Source of the DNA: Antarctobacter albus
Lineage (GTDB): Bacteria > Pseudomonadota > Alphaproteobacteria > Rhodobacterales > Rhodobacteraceae
DNA length: 64,000 bases
Assembly (NCBI RefSeq): GCF_900101505.1
Contig: NZ_FMZI01000004.1
Location: 177,670 to 241,669 of the forward strand
Direction of reading: 5' to 3'
Of the stretch, positions 27,548 to 38,379 are shown piece after piece. Under the pieces are notes generated by a model. It made no database searches. It was given only the letters and a program-made list of their open reading frames with translations, and was not told the origin of the DNA. The translations under genes and the position numbers were made by a program. Every line of letters begins with the position of its first letter. The first letter of the stretch is position 1.

Positions 27548-27628
27548 GGTGGCAAGTCTACGCGCTCCGGCAGGCGCTGTCAGGGGCGGATCGGGGAAAA
27601 TTCTGCACCTGCGAACACCCGTCGCGGG

Positions 27629-28240
27629 TCAGAGGCGGATCGCGCCCTCCGGGCCGGTCATCTCTGCCGAAAGGCGCGGGCTGTCGGCGGGCTCGAACCG
27701 CACCAGCGGCGCCTGCAGATGCGGCGCCAGCAATGCCTCCAGGGCCGCCGCCTCGGGATGCGCCACGGTCAGGCAGGTCAACGTCAGCCCCGAAGGCGGC
27801 AGGCTTTGCCCCGGCGGGCTCGGCACATGCCACTGGATCAGCGCCGGGAACAGCCCGTCAAAGGGCAGCCTGCCATCCTCCGGCACCGCCATAGACCAGC
27901 GCAGCCCGTCGCGTTCCAGGTCCACCCGGCGCCCGGCCACAGGCAAGGCGGCGATGGCGGCGTCGATGTCCGGCACCCGGCAGATCCACTTGTCGAGCCG
28001 CGCCGGCCCGCTGAAATCATCCAGCCCGAACCAGCGCGCATCGGGTGGTGGCGGGGCATCGGGGTCGATGGCGATGGCCTCCAGGTACAGGCGCGGCGCC
28101 AGGCCGATCAGCCGGTTATGGGTGCCATAGCGCGCGTGTCGTCCGCCCGGCCCCATCGGAACGCCCAAGGCCGCCTCGCAACAGGCCACGGCCGTCGCCA
28201 GGTCCGTGCCCGCCACGGCAATATGATCGAGTTCCATCAT
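27629..28240 (-). CDS. VOC/glyoxalase-like domain protein
   Basis: The 203-residue protein begins MMELDHIAVAGTDLATAV, the first strand-helix unit of a vicinal-oxygen-chelate domain with its metal-ligand His. It continues through GRHARYGTHNRLIGLAPRLYLEAIAID, which provides a Glu ligand. The family includes glyoxalases, dioxygenases and binding proteins, so the reaction cannot be assigned. The ATG at 28240 is used because the extension to 28378 is non-coding repeat sequence. It lies about 80 bp before the DnaJ-like gene on the same strand and may lead that operon. Confidence 0.78.
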   Translation of the reverse strand: MMELDHIAVAGTDLATAVACCEAALGVPMGPGGRHARYGTHNRLIGLAPRLYLEAIAIDPDAPPPPDARWFGLDDFSGPARLDKWICRVPDIDAAIAALPVAGRRVDLERDGLRWSMAVPEDGRLPFDGLFPALIQWHVPSPPGQSLPPSGLTLTCLTVAHPEAAALEALLAPHLQAPLVRFEPADSPRLSAEMTGPEGAIRL

Positions 28241-28338
28241 CGCACAGACCCTTTTATCTAAATCCGGCGGCGACGATAGACCCGCGCCAACGGGATGAAC
28301 AGGGGCACCGTCCGGCCTGCTCCTTCCGCTGCAGGCCC

Positions 28339-28395
28339 AGGAGCGCCCCCTGCTTCTTCTTGGTGTAAATACCCCCAAACGGGGGCGCAGCCCCC
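28339..28395 (-). repeat. Dispersed intergenic repeat, copy B
   Basis: Read on the minus strand, this copy contains GGGGGCTGCGCCCCCGT, then GGGGGTATTTACACC, AAGAAGC and GGGGGCGCTCCT, in the same order as copy A at 4900-4978. Just beside it, at 28396-28432, lies further GC-rich self-complementary sequence (GCGCGCGCCC and GGGCGCGCGC) that could act as the mcmA terminator. The rest of the 28241-28467 gap holds nothing else I can name. Confidence 0.6.
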
Positions 28396-28467
28396 GACGC
28401 GCGCGCCCGACAGGGCGCGCGCGGGTCGGCCCGCGTCAGCGGGCCGAAACCTCTCTCGAACCGTGGC

Positions 28468-30606
28468 TCAGGCCGCGTCCGCGCGGGCGTCGCGGATCAG
28501 CCGCAGGATGTCCTGTGCGGCCTCGGGGATGTTGGTGCCGGGGCCAAAGATTGCCTTCACGCCGGCGCCGTAGAGGAACTCGTAATCCTGGTGCGGGATC
28601 ACCCCGCCGCAGATCACGATGATGTCGCCTGCGCCCTGCGCCTGCAGCTCCTTGACCAGTTGCGGCGCCAGCGTCTTGTGGCCGGCAGCCTGGCTGGAAA
28701 TGCCGATGACATGCACGTCGTTGTCGATGGCGTCCTGCGCCGCCTCTTCGGGCGTCTGGAACAGCGGGCCGACGTCCACGTCGAACCCGATGTCGGCAAA
28801 GGCGGTGGCGATCACCTTGGCGCCCCGGTCGTGGCCGTCCTGGCCCATCTTGACCACCAGCATGCGCGGGCGGCGTCCCTCGGCCTCTGCGAAATCCTCG
28901 ACCGATTTCTGGATCGCGGCAAAGCCCTCGTCGCCTTCGTAGGCGGCGCCGTAGACGCCCGCCAAAGTCTTGACCTCGGCGCGGTGACGGCCGAATTCCT
29001 TTTCCATTGCCATGCTGATCTCTCCGACAGAGGCGCGCGCGCGGGCGGCTTCGACCGCCGCGTCCAATAGGTTCCCCCCTTCTTTCGCCCGGCGCGTGAG
29101 CTCGTCCAGCGCCGCCTGACAGGCCGCCTCGTCGCGGCTGGCCCGGATCTTTTCCAGGCGCGCCACCTGGCTTTCGCGCACCTTCTGATTGTCGATGTCG
29201 AGGATGTCGAGGTCATCCTCCTTGTCGAGCTTGTACTTGTTGACGCCGACGATCACGTCGGTGCCGCGGTCGATGGCGGCCTGGCGTTGCGCGGCGGCCT
29301 CCTCGATCCGCAGCTTGGGCATGCCGGACTCGACGGCGCGGGTCATGCCGCCCATCTCGTCCACTTCCTCGATCAGTTTCCAGGCTTCCTCGGCCAGGTC
29401 ATGGGTCAGTTTCTCGACGTAGTAGGAGCCGGCCAGCGGGTCGACCACCTTGGTGACGCCGGTTTCCTCCTGCAGCACCAGCTGGGTGTTGCGGGCGATG
29501 CGGGCGCTGAAATCCGTGGGCAGGGCGATGGCCTCGTCCAGCGCGTTGGTGTGCAGCGACTGCGTGCCGCCCAGGACCGCCGACATCGCCTCATAGGCCG
29601 TGCGGATGACGTTGTTGTAGGGGTCCTGTTCGGCCAGCGACACACCCGAGGTCTGGCAGTGCGTGCGCAGCATCTTCGACCGCGGGTTCTGCGCGCCCAG
29701 TTCGGTCATGATCCGGTGCCAGAGCATCCGCGCCGCACGCAGCTTGGCCACTTCCATGAAGAAGTTCTTGCCGATGGCAAAGAAGAAGGACAGCCGCCCG
29801 GCGAACTTGTCGATGTCCATCCCTGCTTCCATCGCGGTTTTCACGTATTCCTTGCCGTCCGCCAGCGTGAACGCCAGCTCCTGCACCAGGTTCGCGCCGG
29901 CCTCCTGCATGTGGTAGCCGGAGATGGAGATGCTGTTGAATTTCGGCATCTCGTTCGAGGTGTACTCGATAATGTCCGAGATGATCCGCATCGAGGGTGC
30001 CGGCGGGTAGATATAGGTGTTGCGGACCATGAACTCCTTGAGGATGTCGTTCTGGATGGTCCCGGACAGCACCGACTTGTCGTGGCCCTGTTCCTCACCC
30101 GTGACGATGAAATTGGCCAGCACCGGGATCACCGCGCCGTTCATGGTCATCGACACCGAGACCTTGTCCAGCGGGATGCCGTCGAAGAGGATCTTCATAT
30201 CCTCGACGCTGTCGATGGCGACACCGGCCTTGCCCACGTCACCGACCACGCGGGGGTGGTCGCTGTCATAGCCGCGGTGCGTGGCCAGGTCGAAGGCGAC
30301 AGAGACCCCCTGCTGACCGGCGGCCAGGCCACGACGGTAGAAGGCGTTGCTCTCCTCCGCGGTCGAAAACCCGGCATATTGCCGGATCGTCCAGGGACGG
30401 CCGGCGTACATCGTCGCCTTGACGCCACGGGTAAAGGGCTCTGCCCCCGGCAGGGTGCCCATGTGGGGCAGTCCTTCGATGTCGGCGGCGGTATAAAGCG
30501 GCTTGACCGCGATGCCTTCGAGCGTGTTCCAGGTCAGGTCGTCCAGCGGGCGGCCCCGCAGTTCCTTTTCAGCCGTCTCGCGCCAGCTTTCGGGCAGATC
30601 CGTCAT
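28468..30606 (-). CDS. mcmA: Methylmalonyl-CoA mutase
   Basis: This B12-dependent enzyme isomerises (R)-methylmalonyl-CoA to succinyl-CoA, the last step of propionyl-CoA assimilation. The 712-residue single-chain protein has the substrate-binding barrel ([48 protein letters not shown]) and a C-terminal cobalamin domain with the DxHxxG motif as [16 protein letters not shown] completes the Rossmann part. Length is normal. An AGAGG ribosome site precedes the ATG. It is the second gene after the P-loop sulfotransferase-like gene (23-bp gap). The carboxylase genes pccA and pccB lie on the same strand within 10 kb and supply its substrate. Confidence 0.95.
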   Translation of the reverse strand: MTDLPESWRETAEKELRGRPLDDLTWNTLEGIAVKPLYTAADIEGLPHMGTLPGAEPFTRGVKATMYAGRPWTIRQYAGFSTAEESNAFYRRGLAAGQQGVSVAFDLATHRGYDSDHPRVVGDVGKAGVAIDSVEDMKILFDGIPLDKVSVSMTMNGAVIPVLANFIVTGEEQGHDKSVLSGTIQNDILKEFMVRNTYIYPPAPSMRIISDIIEYTSNEMPKFNSISISGYHMQEAGANLVQELAFTLADGKEYVKTAMEAGMDIDKFAGRLSFFFAIGKNFFMEVAKLRAARMLWHRIMTELGAQNPRSKMLRTHCQTSGVSLAEQDPYNNVIRTAYEAMSAVLGGTQSLHTNALDEAIALPTDFSARIARNTQLVLQEETGVTKVVDPLAGSYYVEKLTHDLAEEAWKLIEEVDEMGGMTRAVESGMPKLRIEEAAAQRQAAIDRGTDVIVGVNKYKLDKEDDLDILDIDNQKVRESQVARLEKIRASRDEAACQAALDELTRRAKEGGNLLDAAVEAARARASVGEISMAMEKEFGRHRAEVKTLAGVYGAAYEGDEGFAAIQKSVEDFAEAEGRRPRMLVVKMGQDGHDRGAKVIATAFADIGFDVDVGPLFQTPEEAAQDAIDNDVHVIGISSQAAGHKTLAPQLVKELQAQGAGDIIVICGGVIPHQDYEFLYGAGVKAIFGPGTNIPEAAQDILRLIRDARADAA

Positions 30607-30629
30607 CGTCTCGTCCTCTCTTCAAGTCT

Positions 30630-31517
30630 TCATGGCAGCCGGGTCCGGGTCTCTGTCCCGGTTGACGACTGCGGGGTCTCTGTCAGTGTGGCCAGCCCGT
30701 CGGCGCCCGCGCGCAGCCAGGCCAGGTCCTGTTCGTAGGCATGGCGCAAGCGCGCCGATTGAACCTCGTCGAAGGGCGACCAGCGCGTCGGCACCGGGGC
30801 CTCTTGCAGTCCGCCCGTGTCCTCGCCCCGCGCCTCCAGCGCCGCGTGCAGCGCGGCGGTGTCGGGGCGACGGTTTTCCAGGAACCGCCCGGTTTCCGCC
30901 AGCGGCAGGCCCGGTTCCCCGGTCATGACCTGCAACAGCAGGTCGGGACGGTCGGCGAAACATTCGAAGGGCGTGACCTGGATCGTTGCATCGGGACAGG
31001 CGCAGGCCAGGTCGGTGATCACCGCGCGCCAGCTGCGCGTGCCCCGCGCCAGCGCGGCAATGGCGTCGGGCGCCGGGCGCGACTGCCCGCGCGGCACCAG
31101 GTAGGCCGCCACCGAGGCCCACCAGTGATCCAGCGAGCGGATCTGCAGCGTGATTTTCACCGCGCCCCCGACCGCCGCGGACAGGCGCGCCATCCTCTCG
31201 CCGATCGCCGGATAAAGCGCCTGCTGCCGCAGGCAGTTGCGCGCGGTGCCGATCATGTTCTCATCGGTGATGACCAGGTGGCGCAGGCCGAGACCCCGGG
31301 ATTTTTCGAGATTCACGCCCAGGCGCCCGGCGGCGCGGCGGGCGGCCTCGGGCGACTCGGGACGTTCGACCACGTCGAAGAGCAGGCCGTTGCGTGTCCT
31401 GCGCGGGCCCCAGAACCCGATGCCGCGCGGCTTGAGCGCGGCACCATGCGTGCGCAGGTAGGCCTGGAAACTGGTGGTGGCGGTGCGATGGGCACCGGCG
31501 TGCAGGATGATGTCCAT
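30630..31517 (-). CDS. Sulfotransferase-like P-loop protein upstream of mcmA
   Basis: The 295-residue protein starts MDIILHAGAHRTATTSFQAYL. The HAGAHRTATTS part resembles the phosphosulfate-binding loop of sulfotransferases (HxGxxRTGTTS). A second PAPS-type element may be ITLQIRSLDHWWASV, where an Arg precedes Ser as in the 3'-phosphate loop. No other family assignment is possible by eye. It is probably soluble. The gene is 23 bp before mcmA on the same strand, implying co-transcription, though a metabolic link to methylmalonyl-CoA is not obvious. The last residues are low-complexity Thr/Arg. It is divergent from the DUF4174 gene. Confidence 0.65.
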   Translation of the reverse strand: MDIILHAGAHRTATTSFQAYLRTHGAALKPRGIGFWGPRRTRNGLLFDVVERPESPEAARRAAGRLGVNLEKSRGLGLRHLVITDENMIGTARNCLRQQALYPAIGERMARLSAAVGGAVKITLQIRSLDHWWASVAAYLVPRGQSRPAPDAIAALARGTRSWRAVITDLACACPDATIQVTPFECFADRPDLLLQVMTGEPGLPLAETGRFLENRRPDTAALHAALEARGEDTGGLQEAPVPTRWSPFDEVQSARLRHAYEQDLAWLRAGADGLATLTETPQSSTGTETRTRLP

Positions 31518-31685
31518 CAGGCAATGCCCCCCGGTCGCGACCCCGTGGCGCGGACTGCGCCGGGGTCCTGGAACGGGCGCGAGACTGCGCCGGGACAGGT
31601 GAGAATGCCGTTAAAGGTAAAATTTTTCCGGGCACTGGCGCGGGAAAGCTGTGCAGCCCGCCGGTCCGCGCTTATATCTTTTGTC

Positions 31686-32129
31686 ATGCATGGTTTGACC
31701 CGACTGATCGCCGCTGCCCTGATGGGCGCCTTTGCCAGTACCTCGGCCGCCCAGGGGGCCGAGACCACGGATGATTTCGAGATGATCCGCCCCGCGGCCG
31801 AAACCTCACTGGAGGACTGGCTGTGGATCAAGCGGCCCGTCGTCGTCTTTGCCGACAGCCCCGCCGACCCGCGGTATGTCGAGCAGATCAACCTGATCAC
31901 CGAACGGCTGGACGCGCTGGAAGAGCGCGACGTGGTGGTGATCACCGACACCGATCCCGGGGCGCGCAGCTCGGTCCGGCAGAAACTGCGCCCGCGCGGG
32001 TTCATGCTGGCGATCCTCGCCAAGGACGGCAGCATCGTGACGCGCAAACCCGGCCCCTGGTCGGTGCGCGAGATCTCCCGCTCGATCGACAAGCTGCCTC
32101 TGCGCCAGCAGGAGGCACGCGACAGGTAG
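31686..32129 (+). CDS. Secreted DUF4174-like protein
   Basis: The 147-residue product has a signal peptide (about 1-25). Its mature domain, LEDWLWIKRPVVVFADSPADP ... VVVITDTDPGARS ... FMLAILAKDGSIVTRKPGPW, matches the DUF4174 layout, a thioredoxin-like fold without the CxxC pair. The ATG at 31686 follows TATATC by only about ten bases and has no Shine-Dalgarno sequence, so a leaderless transcript is possible. It is the only plus-strand gene between 28 and 40 kb and is convergent with the lipoprotein gene 13 bp downstream. Confidence 0.75.
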   Translation: MHGLTRLIAAALMGAFASTSAAQGAETTDDFEMIRPAAETSLEDWLWIKRPVVVFADSPADPRYVEQINLITERLDALEERDVVVITDTDPGARSSVRQKLRPRGFMLAILAKDGSIVTRKPGPWSVREISRSIDKLPLRQQEARDR

Positions 32130-32142
32130 GCCGAGTCGCCGT

Positions 32143-32661
32143 TCAGACGTTGCCGCGCAGGAAAAAGGCGATCTGCGAGGGCCGGTGCAGCAACGCCAGC
32201 GCGTTGGTCGCGGGATCGTAGATCATCACCGTCTCGTCCGACATCAGCGCCAGGTAGACATCGGCCTGGAATGTCGCGTCCATGCAGGCGCGGGCCGGGC
32301 CGACAAAGCTGGAGATCAGGCCCAGCCCCTCGTAGAGATTGACCGACATCAGCCCCTCGGACACCATGTTGGGGGTCATGCCGGGGATCTCGAAGGCCAC
32401 CGCGCGGCCCTGCGACAGCAGGCGCTGACCGGCGTGCAGATCGTCCACCCGCCGCAACGGACCGGAGGCCCGCACCTCGCCCGAGATCGTGTCGAAGATC
32501 GCCGCCGTGCAGGTCCCGCGCGAGGTAAAGGCCCGCGTCTGTGCCAGGAAGACCCAGCCGCCCAGCTGCGCGCGCACCGCCTCTTCGGTGTCGAGGCGGA
32601 AACAGCCCGTCAGCAGCCCCCCGAGGGCCGCAAGAACCACCATCTGCCGAAGAAACCGCAC
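32143..32661 (-). CDS. Predicted lipoprotein downstream of pccA
   Basis: From a GTG at 32661 the 172-residue product has a signal sequence ending in the lipobox LLTGC, so a lipidated Cys is expected. The mature part is about 150 residues with a pair of cysteines (GTCTAAIF, ARACMDATF) and no recognised domain. The GTG has an AGGG ribosome site eight bases before it, and the longer frame to 32712 lacks one. It is the last gene of the run pccA, membrane protein, lipoprotein. Confidence 0.7.
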   Translation of the reverse strand: MRFLRQMVVLAALGGLLTGCFRLDTEEAVRAQLGGWVFLAQTRAFTSRGTCTAAIFDTISGEVRASGPLRRVDDLHAGQRLLSQGRAVAFEIPGMTPNMVSEGLMSVNLYEGLGLISSFVGPARACMDATFQADVYLALMSDETVMIYDPATNALALLHRPSQIAFFLRGNV

Positions 32662-32742
32662 CAGACCGCCCTGCCCCCTTGCCCGTACTCGTTGCGGGCA
32701 GGTTAGTGCCAAGGCGTTTAGGATCCGTTGCCGAGAGCCGGG

Positions 32743-33165
32743 TCATCCGCCGTCCCCCGTTTCTACCCGCGGTTCGTCGCCGCGCAGACGCAGGTGCAGG
32801 GCAATCCCGCCGATCCCGAACATCAGGGCATAGCCCAGAAGGCTGCCAGCCCCGGCCGCCAGCATCCGGAAATAGACCGCGCAAAAGACCAGCGTCATGA
32901 CCGCCAGCACAACCAGCGGCCCGCCAAGGTAAAAACCCCAGCCGGGCAGCAGATCCAGAAGCGCCGCCAGCAGGGCCAGGTAAACGGCATAACCGGTCCC
33001 CACCGAAACGATGGAGACCGCAAGCGCGCTGCCGACGAACAGCGCGTTGCCGCCCTCTGTCGGCACCACGAACCACAGGCCGACCGCCACCACCCCCGAC
33101 ACCACCAGCCCGGCGAGGAACGCCAGGCTGTGCATGAGCCAGATGCGGAGGGCGCGGCGGACCAT
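32743..33165 (-). CDS. Four-helix inner membrane protein adjacent to pccA
   Basis: The 140-residue product has about four transmembrane helices (SLAFLAGLVVSGVVAVGLWF, a helix around ALAVSIVSVGTGYAVYLAL, one at GGPLVVLAVMTLVF, one at LLGYALMFGIGGIALHL) and a charged C-terminal tail. I do not recognise the family. It starts three bases after the pccA stop, so it is almost certainly expressed with the carboxylase alpha subunit. A transport or scaffold role is possible but nothing in the sequence proves it. Confidence 0.7.
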   Translation of the reverse strand: MVRRALRIWLMHSLAFLAGLVVSGVVAVGLWFVVPTEGGNALFVGSALAVSIVSVGTGYAVYLALLAALLDLLPGWGFYLGGPLVVLAVMTLVFCAVYFRMLAAGAGSLLGYALMFGIGGIALHLRLRGDEPRVETGDGG

Positions 33166-33168
33166 GCC

Positions 33169-35169
<2,001 letters not shown>

Positions 35170-35217
35170 GTCTGTCCCTTCTTCTTGGCCCGCTGGGGGG
35201 CTGCGTCTGAACATGCA

Positions 35218-35251
35218 AACGCCGCCCGGGGCAAAAACCCCGGACGGCGTT
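35218..35251 (-). terminator. Terminator hairpin between a small lipoprotein gene and pccA
   Basis: On the minus strand AACGCCGTCCGGGG pairs with CCCCGGGCGGCGTT over 14 positions, one of them a G-U wobble in RNA, around a TTTTTG loop. It lies 44 bp after the glycine-zipper lipoprotein stop and about 50 bp before the pccA ATG. The following T run is short, so it may attenuate rather than fully stop transcription. Confidence 0.7.
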
Positions 35252-35295
35252 GAAACGGATCTGTGGCGGCGCCAGATCGGCGCGCGCGGGTCTGA

Positions 35296-35508
35296 TCAGC
35301 GGTTGCGGCAAACCTCTGGCGTGACGTCGTCGCAGACGACACCAGCCGCGCCGCCGATGGCGGCACCGGCCGCCACGTTGCGGCCCGTGGCTGCAGCGCC
35401 GGCAGCACCGATACCAGCGCCGATGACGCCGCGTTCGATGTCGCTGCCTTCACAGGCTGCCAAGCCGAGGGTTGCGACAAGTGCCGCGGAAATCGTGAGT
35501 ATACGCAT
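35296..35508 (-). CDS. Small glycine-zipper lipoprotein
   Basis: The 70-residue product has a signal sequence with lipobox GLAAC (Cys about 19). The mature 50 residues contain a Gly/Ala repeat, GVIGAGIGAAGAAATG ... GAAIGGAAG, typical of glycine-zipper outer-membrane lipoproteins, then a C-terminal tail with two cysteines. The ATG at 35508 follows AGAAGGAG closely, which decides the start over 35529. It is between pccB and pccA on the same strand and has its own terminator. The role is unknown; envelope stress or surface functions are common for the type. Confidence 0.78.
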   Translation of the reverse strand: MRILTISAALVATLGLAACEGSDIERGVIGAGIGAAGAAATGRNVAAGAAIGGAAGVVCDDVTPEVCRNR

Positions 35509-35646
35509 GAGGACCACTCCTTCTCCCATGTCAGTGCGTCGGGATCATTACCCGACAACGCGGCGCGGGAAAGTTGGTTCCAGTGCGGATGGCCCGGGGC
35601 GGCAAGAACCGGCGCAAGGCCGGCGAAGAGCCGCCGAAAGGCAGGG

Positions 35647-35841
35647 TCAGCAGCGCGAAGGGTAGCGGCTGCAATAGTTGATGTTGTTCGCGACCCCGAC
35701 CCGCGAGCCGGAGAGCACGTTGACATCGAGCGCCACGGCGTCCTCGCTCTGCTCGCCCAGGTTGTCGCCGCAGGCCGCAAGCGCGACCAGTGCGACCAGC
35801 GCAAGGGATGTGCGGTGCGTGTTGGTGTCCCGTCCGTGCAT
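35647..35841 (-). CDS. Very small lipoprotein
   Basis: The 64-residue product has a lipoprotein signal with lipobox ALAAC (Cys about 24). Its mature 40-residue tail contains NINYCSRYPSRC with two cysteines, which could form a disulfide in the periplasm. A GAGGAG ribosome site sits nine bases before the ATG. No family is recognised. It is about 140 bp from the next lipoprotein gene downstream. Confidence 0.7.
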   Translation of the reverse strand: MHGRDTNTHRTSLALVALVALAACGDNLGEQSEDAVALDVNVLSGSRVGVANNINYCSRYPSRC

Positions 35842-36199
35842 GTGAGGCTCTCCTCATCGTTCTGCGACTGCTCGGGATGCAGGGAACACCATGCAAGGGG
35901 GAAAATCCAGTCTCTTGTCCCGACGTCACCCACAGAGCGCGAATATCCGCCAAGCCATTGACTCGGAGCGTGTTTCGCGAGGCAAGAACGGAAATGGGGC
36001 GGCCTGGCCGGGGACTGACCTGACCGCCCCCTAGGGGGTTGGGTACCGCGGAGACACAGGGACGAAATAGGACCTTCGCCGCGACCCGTGATCACGCTTG
36101 CAGAAACGCCGCGATCTGCAAAGCCCGCAATCCGCGCAAAATTTCCATCGGCAATCGCCCGCGCAATCTGGCGGCGAACTGGCAAGAAAGCGCCCAAGC
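35842..36199. other. 358-bp intergenic region in the pcc locus
   Basis: I see no gene here. A possible stem GGGGCGG / CCGCCCC spans 35996-36030 with a 21-base loop. The right part, near 36090-36150, is relatively AT-rich (CGCAAAATTTCC). The promoter of the 64-residue lipoprotein gene should lie in the left half, but no clear promoter pair is visible. Confidence 0.5.
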
Positions 36200-36562
36200 T
36201 CATTCCCAGTCCTCCGACAGTTCGAAGGCCTCGGGAAAGGCCGCCCGTGCGGCGCTCTCGTCGATGACCAGGAGCGCGTCGTAGCTCTCCGGGTCGAAAG
36301 GGTCGTCGTAGGGCAGGACCTCGCGGCCAAAGAGCCAGGACAGGCGGCCCGCGTCGAGGTTGCCCCGTTCAAAGGGTTCGTCCCCGAAATGCTGCCAGAG
36401 CGCGGCCAGGAAGGCGGTGTCTGCACGACGGTCGGCGGGCCGGCGGTCGCGGTAACGCTCGCGGCGGGTGATCGGCGTGACGCCCTTGGGATTGGCGCGG
36501 CGGATCGTGAACTGGAAGTCGGTGCCGGTCAGACGGCCCGGGAACCCGCGGTGCTTCAGCAT
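36200..36562 (-). CDS. Small cytoplasmic protein of unknown function
   Basis: The 120-residue product is hydrophilic, with a basic N-terminal half (RRANPKGVTPITRRERYRDRR) and an acidic C-terminal half ending FPEAFELSEDWE. There is no signal peptide or transmembrane helix. A GGAGG ribosome site lies seven bases before the ATG, which supports expression. I do not recognise a family. It sits among secreted small proteins in the pccB-pccA interval and runs on the same strand. Confidence 0.65.
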   Translation of the reverse strand: MLKHRGFPGRLTGTDFQFTIRRANPKGVTPITRRERYRDRRPADRRADTAFLAALWQHFGDEPFERGNLDAGRLSWLFGREVLPYDDPFDPESYDALLVIDESAARAAFPEAFELSEDWE

Positions 36563-36712
36563 GTGCCCGCCTCCCCGACAGGGAGAGACGGCACAGCAGG
36601 TGATCGCGCGCCGGGACGGCGCGCAACGATGGCATTGCTCGTCAATCCTCCGCCTGCTGCCCCGAACCGGCGGAAAGGCGGGACGGACGCGCGCGCCCGC
36701 CCCGATAGGTTC

Positions 36713-36856
36713 TTACTTGTACTTGCCCGTGTAGACCGGCTCGACCGAGATGGGCTCGGGATCGACCACGATGTACTCTTCTTCTTCCTGCTGTGCGCAG
36801 GCGGAAACGCCGGCGATGACAGCAAACATGGCAAGCAGTTTGATGCTCTTGGACAT
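36713..36856 (-). CDS. 47-residue lipoprotein
   Basis: This short gene encodes MSKSIKLLAMFAVIAG followed by lipobox VSAC (Cys 20), an acidic run of four Glu, and a Pro-rich tail ending VYTGKYK. The mature peptide is only 28 residues. The ATG has a GGAG ribosome site seven bases upstream. The signal sequence, the ribosome site and the same strand as its neighbours make it a credible gene despite its size. Its role is unknown. Confidence 0.7.
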   Translation of the reverse strand: MSKSIKLLAMFAVIAGVSACAQQEEEEYIVVDPEPISVEPVYTGKYK

Positions 36857-37070
36857 CTTCTACTCCTGTCTAGTGCAACGAAACATTCAGCGCGCGAGCG
36901 CCCTGCCTGTCCCCGTTCAGAGGTTTCGATTGCTTGGGTGCAATCAGTCACGAACCTACCCGACTGTCGGGGAAAAAGATACGCACCCTTGGGCAACGAA
37001 TCGGGTTGTGACTCAGAAGCCTCATAAACTTGTCCACATGAGAGTCGTATCGCAAGATATTGTGGGACCA

Positions 37071-37565
37071 TCAGAAAGCCTCCCAGATGCAGAGGTCGCT
37101 TTGGACAAAGAAACTCTCGAAAAACTGCGTCACATCGGGGGTCATGATCCCGAAATCGACCGGTTCGGACATCAGCGTGATGACAATGGTGGCCGGTTCG
37201 CCGCCCGCGTCGGTCACACGGCGCAGCGCGTCCTGCGTGCACAAGAGCTCGATATCGCCCGCCACTTCCTCGAAAGGCAGTTCGGCGGTGTCCAGTGCGG
37301 GCACGACGTAGCGAACCCGCCAGAGCGGCGGTTCGGCGATGACGTCATGATACGTGAATTCCAGCCCCGAGGTCGGCAGGATGTCCTTCAGGACCGGCGC
37401 AGCTTCTTCCTGTGCGCGCAGCGGCCCGCAAAGGACCGTCAAGGCCAGGATGGGTGCGAAGAACAGGCGGCAGCCCCGGTACCTGCGAGCGATGCTCGCG
37501 GCTCCTCCCACCGGGGCCGCCAAAGCCCCGGGCACACCCGGGGCGTAAACTCTGGACCGGTTCAT
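37071..37565 (-). CDS. Secreted protein, DUF6497-like
   Basis: The 164-residue product has a basic N-terminal stretch, then a hydrophobic segment FFAPILALTVLCGPLRAQ acting as signal or anchor. Its mature domain of about 110 residues contains GLEFTYHDVIAEPPLWRVRYV and two cysteines (LLCTQDAL, SDLCIWEAF). I recall a Rhodobacteraceae family DUF6497 of this form; the name is from memory. The ATG overlaps the preceding stop as ATGA, although a start nearer the hydrophobic segment would give a more usual signal peptide. It is the last of three genes tightly linked behind pccB. Confidence 0.7.
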   Translation of the reverse strand: MNRSRVYAPGVPGALAAPVGGAASIARRYRGCRLFFAPILALTVLCGPLRAQEEAAPVLKDILPTSGLEFTYHDVIAEPPLWRVRYVVPALDTAELPFEEVAGDIELLCTQDALRRVTDAGGEPATIVITLMSEPVDFGIMTPDVTQFFESFFVQSDLCIWEAF

Positions 37566-37906
37566 GAGCGGCCCTCCCCTGCCCAGCGCAGCCAGCGGGC
37601 GCGGTGCGCCGGGCTGTCGAGCAGATCGCGGATCCGGCTTTCCGTGCCTTGCGGCGCCCGCCCCTGAAGGCGACCGCCGGCGCGCACGGTCAAACCGCCT
37701 TCCGCCGCGTCAATCTGTATCACCGGTGAAAAACCGCGCAACCCCTGAAGCGCGCGCCAGAGGTCCTGCCGGATGTGGCGCGCCAGCCGAGAGGGGCGCA
37801 CCGGCGGAAAGTCGCTGACCGCCGAGACATCGAACCGTGGCGGCCAGTGCCGGGCCAGGACGTATTGTTCCGGGTCGCTCCGGATATGCCATGCGTCGCG
37901 TTTCAT
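37562..37906 (-). CDS. Small protein of unknown function in the pccB operon
   Basis: The 114-residue product is basic and soluble (MKRDAWHIRSDPEQYVLA, then RLARHIRQDLWRALQGLRGF). It has no signal peptide and no recognised domain. The ATG at 37906 overlaps the upstream stop as ATGA; an ATG at 37918 is the alternative. Overlaps at both ends mean translation is coupled with both neighbours, so it is part of the pccB transcript. Function cannot be read from the sequence. Confidence 0.65.
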   Translation of the reverse strand: MKRDAWHIRSDPEQYVLARHWPPRFDVSAVSDFPPVRPSRLARHIRQDLWRALQGLRGFSPVIQIDAAEGGLTVRAGGRLQGRAPQGTESRIRDLLDSPAHRARWLRWAGEGRS

Positions 37907-38361
37907 GCCCTCACCCATTTCCGCAACCGGGCCATCAGACCGCGGGATTGCGCCGCCGCCAGCGCGGCGGCCTGCGCCCGCTCCTGTTCCGCCCGCTCGA
38001 TGAAGATCAGCGCATACGGGCGCAGGGCCTCTTCGGTCCCGCCCTCCAGGCGCTTCATCACCTTGTTGTAGGGCACCGCGCTCAACCCGCCTTCGCGCAG
38101 GATAAGCGGCTCACCCCGCGCGCCTGCCACCCAGCCCCCGGCCCCGGCGCGGATGATGACCTCGCCGACATAGCAGGAGGCCGCCTGCAGCAGCAGCCGA
38201 AACCCCGACCCGCCGCCCTCGCCCTGGGCGAGGTCGTCCAGGATTTCCTCGACGAGGCCGAGGCTGTCGAGGCTGAAATCCATGTCACGCCCGTAGACGT
38301 CGCGCGCCGTCTTGACGAAGGCAAGCGCGACCTGGGGCGCCCGTTCCGGACCGGGGATCAT
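37903..38361 (-). CDS. Unknown protein directly downstream of pccB
   Basis: The 152-residue product (from the ATG at 38361, preceded by GGAGG at the right distance; a GTG at 38379 is also in frame) is soluble. An N-terminal helical part, VALAFVKTARDVYGRDMDF, leads into LGLVEEILDDLA, a glycine-rich turn, and a mixed region SCYVGEVIIRAGAGGWV. It ends in a basic helix. The shape recalls small DUF domains that occur beside enzymes, but I cannot name it. It begins just after the pccB stop and overlaps the next gene, so it is co-expressed with the carboxylase beta subunit. Confidence 0.68.
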   Translation of the reverse strand: MIPGPERAPQVALAFVKTARDVYGRDMDFSLDSLGLVEEILDDLAQGEGGGSGFRLLLQAASCYVGEVIIRAGAGGWVAGARGEPLILREGGLSAVPYNKVMKRLEGGTEEALRPYALIFIERAEQERAQAAALAAAQSRGLMARLRKWVRA

Positions 38362-38379
38362 GCGCGGGCCCTCCGGCAC

